Assembly: GCA_017964485.1 (NCBI GenBank)
Contig: JAGCRW010000026.1
Location: 1-37,492, forward strand
Reading direction: 5' to 3'
Length of the DNA: 37,492 nt
DNA from: Muribaculaceae bacterium
Lineage (GTDB): Bacteria > Bacteroidota > Bacteroidia > Bacteroidales > Muribaculaceae
The notes under the pieces are model-generated. The model saw only the letters and a list, made by a program, of their open reading frames with translations, had not been told where the DNA came from and searched no databases. Made by a program: the position numbers and the translations under genes. Below are positions 1 through 7,369 of the stretch, one piece after another (position 1 is the stretch's first letter; each line of letters opens with the position of its first letter).

Positions 1-2459
1 AAGATCCTAAAGAACTCGCCAGCTTAGTTGTTGGCGCTTCAAATGGTGCAGCCGTACACTTAAGCGATATTGCCCGTATTGATGACTCTCTCGAGGAACG
101 CGCTCAAGAGACTTTCACCAACGGTGTGCGTGGTGCCATGATTATTATCCAAAAGCAAAGTGGTGCCAACTCAGTGGAGATTTCTAATCGTGTGAAGCAG
201 ATTCTGCCACAGATTCAAAAGAACCTTCCATCCGACATTAAGCTTGACTACATCGTAGATACTAGCGATAACATACGCAACACAATCTCGTCTCTTGTTG
301 AGACTGTGCTTTATGCTCTGCTGTTTGTGGTAATTGTGGTATTCTTCTTCCTCGGACGTTGGAGAGCAACAGTAATCATTGTGCTCACGATTCCAATCTC
401 GCTTATCGCTTCGTTCATCTACCTCTACGCTACAGGCAACACGTTGAACATCGTGTCGTTATCGGCGTTGTCAATTTCTATTGGTATGGTGGTTGACGAT
501 GCCATTGTGGTGCTTGAGAACGTGACGACACACATTGAGCGAGGCGCCGAACCAAAACAGGCGGCCGTGCATGGCACCAACGAGGTGGCAATATCGGTAA
601 TCGCTTCTACTCTCACTCTTATTGCGGTGTTCTTCCCATTGACACTGGTAACAGGTATGACAGGTGTGCTATTCCGCCAACTAGGATGGATGGTAACAAT
701 CATGATGATTATCTCAACCACCGCCGCCTTGTCGCTTACTCCAATGCTGTGTAGCCGCATGCTACGTCTGCAACGCACTCAAAGCAAGTTCTTCACTAAG
801 TTCTACGGCCCCATCGAGAAAGTTCTTGACAAGATTGATGACGGCTTTGCCTGGTTGCTCACCCATTGTGTGCGCCACCGCTGGATAACTTCGCTTGTGG
901 TACTAGGAGTGTTTGTGGCATCAATGTTCTTGATGAAGTTTGTGGGTAGTGAGTTCTTCCCCACAATGGACAACAGCCGTCTAGGTATCAACCTTGAGTT
1001 GCCTATCGGCACACGAGTAGAAGTTGCTAAAGACGTGTGTCAACGACTTCACAAGGAATGGACCGAGAAATATCCCGAGATAAAGGTATTCAATTACACC
1101 GTAGGCCAAGCTAGTAGCGACAACACTTGGGGATCAATGCAGAACAATGGTTCGCACATCATCTCGATGAATATCAGACTCGTAAACCCAAGCGAGCGCG
1201 ACCGCAGCATCACCGAAATTGCGGGACTCATGCGCGAAGACCTCAAGCAATACCCCGAGCTAAAGAAAGCACTCGTCAACGTGGGAGGTTCCCGTGGTGG
1301 TGGCATGAGCGGACAATCGACATTGGATTATGAAATCTATGGTTACGACTTCACTCTCACCGATAGTGTGGCACAGCACCTCAAGCACGTTCTTGAAAAA
1401 ATAAAAGGTGCTGCCGATATCAACATCAGCCGAAGTGACTATCAACCAGAATATCAAGTGGATTTCGACCGCGAGAAACTGGCGCTCTATGGCCTTAACC
1501 TCTCGACTGCTGCAACCTATGTGCGCAACCGCATTAACGGTAACACAGCAAGTTACTTCCGTGAGGATGGTGACGAATATGACATCAAGGTGATGTATGA
1601 CCCCGAGCATCGCCAATCGCTTGAGGACATTGAGAATATCACCCTCTACAATGCCATGGGCAACGGCATCAAGCTCAAGGAGGTTGGTAAGGTTGTGGAA
1701 CGATTCTCACCGCCTACTATCGAACGCAAAGACCGTGAGCGCATCATCACCGTGTCTACCGTTGTTCAAGACCGACCTATGAGTGAAATCATTGCTGAGG
1801 CTCAACCCGAAATTGACAAACTTGACCTGCCGCCAGGTGTAACAATACAACTTAGTGGTTCATTTGAGGATCAGCAAGACTCTTTTGGCGACCTGGGTAT
1901 GTTGGCAATACTTATCATCATTTTGGTTTACATTGTGATGGCATCGCAGTTTGAGTCATTTACCTATCCAGGCATCATCATGAGCTCTATCATGTTTGCC
2001 TTCTCTGGTATTGTTATTATCCTGCTCTTGACAGGCACCAACCTCAACGTAATGTCGATGATTGGAGCCATCATGCTTATCGGTATTGTGGTGAAGAACG
2101 GTATCGTGCTTATCGACTACATCACCCTTAACCGAGAGCGTGGAATGAGTGTTAGAAGAGCAGTGATTGATGGTGGCAAGTCGCGTCTGCGTCCTGTGCT
2201 GATGACATCGTTGACAACCATCCTCGGTATGGTGCCAATGGCGATTGGCTCGGGTGAGGGCGCCGAGATGTGGAGGCCTATGGGTATCGCCGTAATTGGT
2301 GGTCTCACATTCTCCACTATCCTTACCCTGCTCTTCGTGCCTACTATGTACACTATCTTTGCATACAATGGCATTAAGCGCAACCGCAAGAAACTGCACA
2401 AGAAGCAGGCAAAGCAAAACAAAAAATCAGCACAAGTAGAAGTTTCACCACAATCTTAA
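1..2459 (+). CDS. RND-family efflux transporter, inner-membrane subunit (AcrB/MexB/HAE1 type), 5' truncated by window edge
   Basis: The open frame runs in from base 3 without a start, so the N-terminal part of a roughly 1,000-residue protein is missing; about 818 residues remain. It is a proton-driven trimeric pump that exports drugs or lipophilic compounds through a periplasmic adaptor and an outer-membrane channel. The visible part starts in the first periplasmic loop. It then shows the TM2-TM6 bundle with the GMVVDDAIVVLEN signature, whose two Asp residues form the proton relay, the second large periplasmic loop, and the TM8-TM12 bundle with GIVVKNGIVLIDYI, which carries the partner Lys. 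The C-terminal tail is rich in Lys and Gln. All proton-relay residues are present, so it should be active. A P-II-like gene follows 11 nt downstream. The adaptor and outer-membrane factor genes would be expected upstream, outside the window. The substrate cannot be told from this fragment; HAE1 type is preferred over heavy-metal CzcA type by general sequence character only. Confidence 0.95.
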   Translation, partial: DPKELASLVVGASNGAAVHLSDIARIDDSLEERAQETFTNGVRGAMIIIQKQSGANSVEISNRVKQILPQIQKNLPSDIKLDYIVDTSDNIRNTISSLVETVLYALLFVVIVVFFFLGRWRATVIIVLTIPISLIASFIYLYATGNTLNIVSLSALSISIGMVVDDAIVVLENVTTHIERGAEPKQAAVHGTNEVAISVIASTLTLIAVFFPLTLVTGMTGVLFRQLGWMVTIMMIISTTAALSLTPMLCSRMLRLQRTQSKFFTKFYGPIEKVLDKIDDGFAWLLTHCVRHRWITSLVVLGVFVASMFLMKFVGSEFFPTMDNSRLGINLELPIGTRVEVAKDVCQRLHKEWTEKYPEIKVFNYTVGQASSDNTWGSMQNNGSHIISMNIRLVNPSERDRSITEIAGLMREDLKQYPELKKALVNVGGSRGGGMSGQSTLDYEIYGYDFTLTDSVAQHLKHVLEKIKGAADINISRSDYQPEYQVDFDREKLALYGLNLSTAATYVRNRINGNTASYFREDGDEYDIKVMYDPEHRQSLEDIENITLYNAMGNGIKLKEVGKVVERFSPPTIERKDRERIITVSTVVQDRPMSEIIAEAQPEIDKLDLPPGVTIQLSGSFEDQQDSFGDLGMLAILIIILVYIVMASQFESFTYPGIIMSSIMFAFSGIVIILLLTGTNLNVMSMIGAIMLIGIVVKNGIVLIDYITLNRERGMSVRRAVIDGGKSRLRPVLMTSLTTILGMVPMAIGSGEGAEMWRPMGIAVIGGLTFSTILTLLFVPTMYTIFAYNGIKRNRKKLHKKQAKQNKKSAQVEVSPQS

Positions 2460-2470
2460 TTAATGAAAAT

Positions 2471-2764
2471 ATGAAAGCAATATTTATATCATTCGACCAG
2501 GCCTACTATGAGAGAATTGTCGAGATGCTCTACAAGAGTGGCTGCCGAGGATTCACGGCATTCAACGATGTGGTGGGGCGTGGAAGCAGCACTGGCGACC
2601 CACATTATGGCACACACGCGTGGCCCTCACTAGTGCAAGGCATCCTCACTGTGGTGGAGGCCGACCGCGTTGACACTGTTCTTGAGAGGCTTCACGAGAT
2701 GGACCTTGCCACTCCAAAACTGGGACTGAGAGCTTTCGTCTGGAACATTGAGAAATCAATTTGA
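2471..2764 (+). CDS. small P-II-like (ferredoxin-fold) protein linked to an RND pump
   Basis: A 97-residue protein starting MKAIFISFDQAYYERIVEML. The alternating beta/alpha pattern, a GCRGFTAFNDVVGRG segment resembling the strand leading into a P-II T-loop (about residues 24-40), and a central loop with GDPHYGTHAWP suggest the P-II/DUF3240-like superfamily. That assignment rests on pattern only. It lacks recognisable GlnB signatures, so it is not a classical nitrogen regulator. It lies 11 nt after the RND pump gene and before a strong terminator, so it is almost certainly co-transcribed with the pump. Small P-II-like proteins are known next to some RND and other transporters, where a role in sensing a small ligand or metal and modulating the transporter has been proposed. 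The function here is inferred from that linkage. Confidence 0.75.
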   Translation: MKAIFISFDQAYYERIVEMLYKSGCRGFTAFNDVVGRGSSTGDPHYGTHAWPSLVQGILTVVEADRVDTVLERLHEMDLATPKLGLRAFVWNIEKSI

Positions 2765-2786
2765 CAGATTATATATCTCTTTATAC

Positions 2787-2827
2787 AAAACGCGCTTCAG
2801 CAAAAAAAGCTGAAGCGCGTTTTTTTA
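2787..2827 (+). terminator. rho-independent terminator after the RND/P-II-like operon
   Basis: A 15-bp perfect stem (arm 2787-2801, arm 2809-2823) with a seven-A loop is followed by a T-run. It closes the efflux operon and separates it from hpt. Confidence 0.92.
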
Positions 2828-2848
2828 CTGAACAAATGCCATATAAAA

Positions 2849-2880
2849 TTTGGTAAACGCTCAAAAAATGACTAACTTTG
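2849..2880 (+). promoter_or_regulatory. Bacteroidetes-type promoter for hpt-adk
   Basis: A -33 box TTTG (2849-2852) and a -7 box TAACTTTG (2873-2880) are separated by 20 bp, matching the TTTG-N19-21-TAnnTTTG consensus of the Bacteroidetes housekeeping sigma factor. A start of transcription near 2887 rules out the upstream TTG codon at 2878 and supports the ATG at 2908. Confidence 0.8.
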
Positions 2881-2907
2881 CGCCAACTTTTTCAAAACCT
2901 CTACCCT

Positions 2908-3453
2908 ATGGACGAGATAACTATAAAAGGGCTTACCTTTGAGCCTTACATCTCCCGAGAGGAGATAGCCAAGCAAGTTGAGCGCGTGGCTGCCGAAGTA
3001 AAGCGCGACTGCGTGACCGATTCCCCAATCTTTGTGTGCGTCTTAAAGGGCGCATTTATGTTTGCTGCCGACTTCTATCGAGCAATTGACATGCCCAAGA
3101 GCGAGATTGCTTTCATCCGCTACAAGTCCTATTTGGGCACCGAATCAACAGGCGAGATGAATAAAATCTTGGGACTGAACGATGACATCACAGGTCGCGA
3201 AGTGATTATTATCGAGGACATTGTTGACACTGGCCTCACTGCTCATGCCCTGCGTCAAGACATCGAGGCGATGAGTCCCATGAGCGTTAAGATGGTGACA
3301 TTGCTCTACAAGCCAGCTTCACTAAAGGTGGGAAAAGTTCCTGAATATGTGGGCTTTGAAATTCCTCCCAAGTTTATCATTGGATATGGTCTCGACCTCG
3401 ATGAGCAAGTGCGTGGTCTAAAAGAGATTTACGTGCTTAAGAAAGAAGATTAA
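2908..3453 (+). CDS. hpt: hypoxanthine phosphoribosyltransferase
   Basis: A 181-residue purine salvage enzyme that converts hypoxanthine or guanine plus PRPP to IMP or GMP in the cytoplasm. The PRPP-binding motif VIIIEDIVDTGLTA is intact, and a KGAFMFAADFYR segment near residue 50 and the C-terminal GYGLDLDEQVRGL segment are characteristic of bacterial HPRTs. The start was set at the ATG at 2908 because the predicted transcription start lies downstream of the alternative TTG at 2878, and the first residues MDEITIKG fit family N-termini. adk follows 28 nt later in the same direction, so the two nucleotide-metabolism genes probably form an operon, an arrangement common in this phylum. Confidence 0.93.
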   Translation: MDEITIKGLTFEPYISREEIAKQVERVAAEVKRDCVTDSPIFVCVLKGAFMFAADFYRAIDMPKSEIAFIRYKSYLGTESTGEMNKILGLNDDITGREVIIIEDIVDTGLTAHALRQDIEAMSPMSVKMVTLLYKPASLKVGKVPEYVGFEIPPKFIIGYGLDLDEQVRGLKEIYVLKKED

Positions 3454-3481
3454 CATAATAACCTATAAATATCATAAAATT

Positions 3482-4066
3482 ATGCTGAATATAGTAATAT
3501 TTGGTGCTCCTGGCTCGGGCAAGGGCACACAGAGCGAGAACCTGATTGAGCACTACAAGTTGTTCCACATCTCTACCGGCGACGTGCTGCGCGACCACAT
3601 GCGTCGTGGCACCGAACTCGGGAAGACCGCAAAGGAGTTCATTGACCAAGGCCAACTAATCCCTGATGAACTGATGATTGGCATCCTTGCGCAAGTTATC
3701 GACGACAACAAGGATGAGGCTCAAAATGGAGTCATTTTTGACGGCTTCCCACGCACCATTCCTCAGGCCGAGGCTTTGGAGACATTGCTAAACGAGCGTG
3801 GCACAAGCGTTAGTGCCGTAGTAGGCCTTGAGGTGCCTGAGGAAGAACTGATTGACCGCCTTGTGAAACGCGGACTGATGAGTGGCCGCAGCGACGACAA
3901 CGAGGAAACCATCAAGAAACGCCTTGACGTTTACTACAACCAGACCTCACCATTGCAGGAGTTCTACAAGGAGAAAGGCCTCTATCATGCTATCAAGGGC
4001 ATAGGTACCATCGAGGACATATTCGATGACATCAAAACCGCTATTGACCAAATAAATAAGTGTTAA
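3482..4066 (+). CDS. adk: adenylate kinase (short form)
   Basis: A 194-residue enzyme that equilibrates ATP + AMP with 2 ADP. The P-loop GAPGSGKGTQ is at residues 8-17, followed by the AMP-binding FHISTGDVLRDHMRRGTELG stretch and DGFPRT. In place of a long zinc-type LID domain there is the compact GLMSGRSDDNEETIKKRL segment, so this is a short-form kinase like others in the phylum. There is no Shine-Dalgarno sequence before the ATG, only an A/T-rich leader. It follows hpt with a 28-nt gap. The next gene, hemW, is separated by 84 nt containing an inverted repeat and a direct repeat. Confidence 0.95.
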   Translation: MLNIVIFGAPGSGKGTQSENLIEHYKLFHISTGDVLRDHMRRGTELGKTAKEFIDQGQLIPDELMIGILAQVIDDNKDEAQNGVIFDGFPRTIPQAEALETLLNERGTSVSAVVGLEVPEEELIDRLVKRGLMSGRSDDNEETIKKRLDVYYNQTSPLQEFYKEKGLYHAIKGIGTIEDIFDDIKTAIDQINKC

Positions 4067-4072
4067 TTGTGA

Positions 4073-4119
4073 AATATTAAGTAGCACCCTAATACCCACG
4101 CTACTTGACATTTAATATT
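4073..4119. repeat. imperfect inverted repeat between adk and hemW
   Basis: The left arm AATATTAAGTAGC (4073-4085) is mirrored by GCTACTT (4100-4106) and, after a 5-nt bulge, TTAATATT (4112-4119). There is no T-run after it, so it is not a classical terminator. It could be an RNA stability or attenuation element. Confidence 0.5.
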
Positions 4120-4123
4120 CATG

Positions 4124-4149
4124 ACTTAACACTTAAAACTTAACACTTA
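4124..4149. repeat. 12-bp direct repeat just upstream of hemW
   Basis: Two perfect copies of ACTTAACACTTA (4124-4135 and 4138-4149), separated by AA, end one base before the presumed TTG start of hemW. Low-complexity tandem units of this type are seen in Bacteroidales intergenic DNA. Polymerase slippage here could change leader length. Confidence 0.75.
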
Positions 4150-4150
4150 C

Positions 4151-5275
4151 TTGGGCCTTTACATCCACATCCCATATTGTAAGAGCAAGTGCATATATTG
4201 CGACTTCTACTCTACCCCGCAGGTCGAGACAATGGAGCAATATGTGCACTCGCTACTTTGCGAGGCAGAGTTAAGGAAAGATGAAATTGCTTGCAAGAAT
4301 CTAAATACCATATATCTAGGTGGCGGCACGCCTTCGGTGATGCCACTTGATTTGCTCACAAAGCTGGTCAAAGGACTTGAAACCATATTTGACTTATGCC
4401 GAATAGAGGAATTTACCATTGAGGTCAACCCCGATGATGTAACCCTTAATTATGTTGAGGAGCTAAAACAACTAGGCGTGAACCGAGTGAGCATGGGAGT
4501 GCAAAGTTTTAACGACAACGAATTGCAAGCCATCAACCGCCGTCACTCGGCTCAGCAAGCCATCGATGCCGTTGGTGCCATAAAAGACGCTGGCATCACC
4601 AACGTGAGCATCGACCTAATCTATGGCTTGCCTGGCCAAGCGCTCGACTCGTGGCAACGCAATGTGGAGCAGGCAATTGATCTAAACGTGCAACACATTT
4701 CGGCTTATAACCTAAGTTATGAGCCCGGCACCCGATTGTGGGTGATGCGTGAGCGTGGCAAGGTGCAGGAAGTGAGCGATGAAGACTGCATCGCCATGCA
4801 TAACACACTCGTAAAAATGCTCAAAGATGCTGATTTTGAGCATTATGAAATCTCCAATTTCTCACGTCCTGGCTACCGCTCTCGCCACAACTCCAGTTAC
4901 TGGAATTTCACGCCATATTTGGGACTCGGCGTAGCTGCCCACAGCTTTGATGGCGCCACTCGCCGCTACAATCCATCAAACATTAAGGAATATATTAATA
5001 CACTGAGCAATGGCAACACAGTATTTATTGAGGAACACCTTGAGTGGTGGGAACGCTATGACGAGGAAATTATGGTGCGGCTGCGCACCAGCGATGGCCT
5101 GGACACAAGCCTTATTGAACAACACTATGGCGCCCAAGTATACAACCACCTCCTCGAGCAAGCTCAGCCATTCATCAACCAAGGATCATTAAAACAGAAA
5201 GGCAACATCATTTCTCTCACCCCGCAAGGAGTGATGGTCAGTGATAACATAATCCGTGATCTTATGTGGAATTAA
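4151..5275 (+). CDS. hemW: HemW-type radical SAM protein (heme chaperone; formerly HemN-like)
   Basis: A 374-residue radical SAM protein. The N-terminus GLYIHIPYCKSKCIYCDFYS contains the CxxxCxxC [4Fe-4S] motif. The residues after the third Cys are DF rather than the fourth Cys seen in true HemN (CxxCxC), which favours HemW, a heme-binding chaperone, over coproporphyrinogen dehydrogenase. GGGTPS and the C-terminal HemN_C-like segment (EEIMVRLRTSDGLD) are present. The start appears to be TTG: an in-frame stop (TAA at 4127-4129) follows the only upstream in-frame ATG (4121), leaving TTG at 4151 as the only plausible codon before the conserved N-terminus. It may be co-transcribed with hpt-adk across an 84-nt repeat-bearing gap. 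Confidence 0.88.
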   Translation: MGLYIHIPYCKSKCIYCDFYSTPQVETMEQYVHSLLCEAELRKDEIACKNLNTIYLGGGTPSVMPLDLLTKLVKGLETIFDLCRIEEFTIEVNPDDVTLNYVEELKQLGVNRVSMGVQSFNDNELQAINRRHSAQQAIDAVGAIKDAGITNVSIDLIYGLPGQALDSWQRNVEQAIDLNVQHISAYNLSYEPGTRLWVMRERGKVQEVSDEDCIAMHNTLVKMLKDADFEHYEISNFSRPGYRSRHNSSYWNFTPYLGLGVAAHSFDGATRRYNPSNIKEYINTLSNGNTVFIEEHLEWWERYDEEIMVRLRTSDGLDTSLIEQHYGAQVYNHLLEQAQPFINQGSLKQKGNIISLTPQGVMVSDNIIRDLMWN

Positions 5276-5310
5276 CCTGTTGCAAACTATACAAATTGAA
5301 CAATAATGTA

Positions 5311-5318
5311 TATCTTTG
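5311..5318 (+). promoter_or_regulatory. -7 promoter element TATCTTTG
   Basis: It matches TAnnTTTG and sits 42 nt upstream of the DUF3857 gene. No clear TTTG box is seen at the expected -33 position. Confidence 0.55.
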
Positions 5319-5359
5319 CAACAAACATAATTCACAACAACTTGTTACATTTTTAAATT

Positions 5360-7369
5360 ATGAGATATATAATATCATTTATATTACTTGTCGCATCTTT
5401 CTTTATGATAAGTAATATTCAAGCACAACTTATTGGTGGGCCAAATCTCAAGTGGGGACATCCCACACATCAGGAATTGGAGATGGTCGACTATACTCCC
5501 GACACTAATGCCGATGCGGTGGTACTCTGCAAGACCACCGATGTGCAATATGTTATCACTAAAGATATCATCCAGGTGCTATATGATGTCAAGGGGCGAA
5601 TTAAAATCCTAAAACCAGAAGGCATAAAACATGGTAATGTTGACATCTATTACACAGTCAATAATGGTGAAGAGGGAAACAGAGAAGAAGTGACCCACGT
5701 TAAAGGCACCACATTTAACCTAGTGAACGGCCAGCTAGAGAGAAGTGAGTTGACAAGCAACATGATTAATACCCAAAGGGCTTTAGATCCAGAACAGAGG
5801 GTAATGACACTACTTTTCCCTGATGTTAAGGCAGGTTCGATAATAGAATATGAATATACTATCACCAGCGACATTTATCGAGAAATAAAAGACTGGGAAG
5901 CACAATGTGAGATGCCTGTGGTATACACAAAATATGACGTGTCTATTCCCGAATGGTTTGGGTTTTACGTCCAAACTATTGGAAATGAATACAACAGGAG
6001 CAAAATCACACAACAGAGAACCGACAAACGTCCCACTTACATTATTGAGACTTCAGGAGCAGAATATGAGTGCTTGGGAGTAAACTTTGAATTTGAGGGA
6101 CGTAACTTGACTGCCTTGAAAAATGAACCACTAATTTTCTCGCCACAAGTCTATGCCCAGCGAGTAATCATTGATATTGATACCGAGTGGTTGCCACGCC
6201 ACACCAAGCATCAATACTCCATGACCTGGAATGAAATTGACCAGTATCTTCTCAAGCACAACAACTTTGGCAAATTGCTGAAGGGTAATCCCCTAAAAAA
6301 GGAAATGAAAAAAGCCGGCATTTATCAAATGGACAACATCGATGAGAAGATTATGGCAACTGTAGAACTGCTGCGACAGCACGTTAAATGGAATGGTAAG
6401 TACGAAATCTATGGCATTCCAGCGTCACAGGTTCTCAAAAGTGGCACCGGCAGCAATGCAGACATCAACTTCATGTTAATTGACATGCTCAACGATATCG
6501 GGATAAACGCCTATCCTGTTGTTCTAATCGCTCGCGACTGTGACATCATTGACGACAATCATCCTACCATGAAGAATTTGTCTTCCACTATTGTCATGAT
6601 TGACAAGGGCGACAAATTTCAAGTTTTTGACGGCTCGATGGGAAATGCCACAATCGATATTCTTCACACCAAGTTCCTCGTGAGCAAGGCAAGAGTCATC
6701 AAGAAAGATAATCATAGTCCATGGATTAACCTTGAAGATAAAGGATTATACAAAGCAAGCCACAAATTGGCTGGCGATATCAATCAAAACGGCAAGTTGA
6801 CAGCAACCTGCGTAAGCACTTATAACGACAAGGCGGCAGAAATGATGCGTACTGCCATAAAAAAACGCGGTGATGAATGTCCAAACAACAAACTACAATC
6901 ATCACAAATTATGGTTGGCGACTATAAAACACAGGGAATTGACAACGTTCAGATGCCTGTTACTGAGATTATTGAGTGCAGCACCCAACTCAACTGCAAA
7001 GATAGCACTATTACTCTGCCACAACTCATTGTGCCATTCATTGATGAGAATCTATTCAAAAGCGACACACGCTATAACCCCATAGAATTCCCAACTAAAG
7101 TGAATGAGACAATCGACATTTCATTCACTGTCCCTGAAGGATGGGAAGTTGTAGATGTGCCTGCTCCTATCTCGCTGAACACCAGCGACAAAACTATTGT
7201 CATGAGTATCACACCAACCTCAACAGCAAACACAGTCAAAGTATCAACACAGCTATCAATAAACCGCCTTGTCTTCAATAAGCAAGACTATAAGGGCATA
7301 AAAAACCTAGTTGATCGTATTATCAACCAAAGCAAGGAACCATTTATTATCAAGAAGAAAAGAAATTAA
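5360..7369 (+). CDS. secreted DUF3857 / transglutaminase-like protein, probably non-catalytic
   Basis: A 669-residue exported protein with a signal peptide (about residues 1-22, cleavage after QAQ). Residues about 50-215 form a DUF3857-type beta domain, and residues about 325-430 align in pattern with a transglutaminase core. In active members the core helix begins with a Cys; here the segment is SGTGSNADINFMLIDML (361-377) with no Cys, and the His-bearing strand reads LSSTIVMID without His. A C-terminal beta-rich region follows (about 440-650). These proteins are abundant in Bacteroidetes and probably act in the periplasm or on the surface, but no substrate is known. The gene stands alone on the plus strand, and its stop overlaps the stop of the convergent gene by four bases. 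Confidence 0.78.
   Translation: MRYIISFILLVASFFMISNIQAQLIGGPNLKWGHPTHQELEMVDYTPDTNADAVVLCKTTDVQYVITKDIIQVLYDVKGRIKILKPEGIKHGNVDIYYTVNNGEEGNREEVTHVKGTTFNLVNGQLERSELTSNMINTQRALDPEQRVMTLLFPDVKAGSIIEYEYTITSDIYREIKDWEAQCEMPVVYTKYDVSIPEWFGFYVQTIGNEYNRSKITQQRTDKRPTYIIETSGAEYECLGVNFEFEGRNLTALKNEPLIFSPQVYAQRVIIDIDTEWLPRHTKHQYSMTWNEIDQYLLKHNNFGKLLKGNPLKKEMKKAGIYQMDNIDEKIMATVELLRQHVKWNGKYEIYGIPASQVLKSGTGSNADINFMLIDMLNDIGINAYPVVLIARDCDIIDDNHPTMKNLSSTIVMIDKGDKFQVFDGSMGNATIDILHTKFLVSKARVIKKDNHSPWINLEDKGLYKASHKLAGDINQNGKLTATCVSTYNDKAAEMMRTAIKKRGDECPNNKLQSSQIMVGDYKTQGIDNVQMPVTEIIECSTQLNCKDSTITLPQLIVPFIDENLFKSDTRYNPIEFPTKVNETIDISFTVPEGWEVVDVPAPISLNTSDKTIVMSITPTSTANTVKVSTQLSINRLVFNKQDYKGIKNLVDRIINQSKEPFIIKKKRN

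Noticed and set aside
425-2422. Several long frames antisense to the RND gene
   Set aside because: They are shadows of a strongly coding gene on the plus strand and show no family features.
2878-2907. Longer hpt frame from the TTG at 2878
   Set aside because: The TAACTTTG -7 box ends at 2880, so this codon lies upstream of the expected transcript start; the ATG at 2908 fits the family.
4124-4149. CRISPR-like or tandem array
   Set aside because: Only two 12-bp units with a 2-bp spacer; no array and no cas genes anywhere in the window.
4151-5275. True oxygen-independent coproporphyrinogen III oxidase (HemN)
   Set aside because: The Fe-S motif is CxxxCxxC followed by DF, without HemN's fourth Cys, so HemW is the better name.
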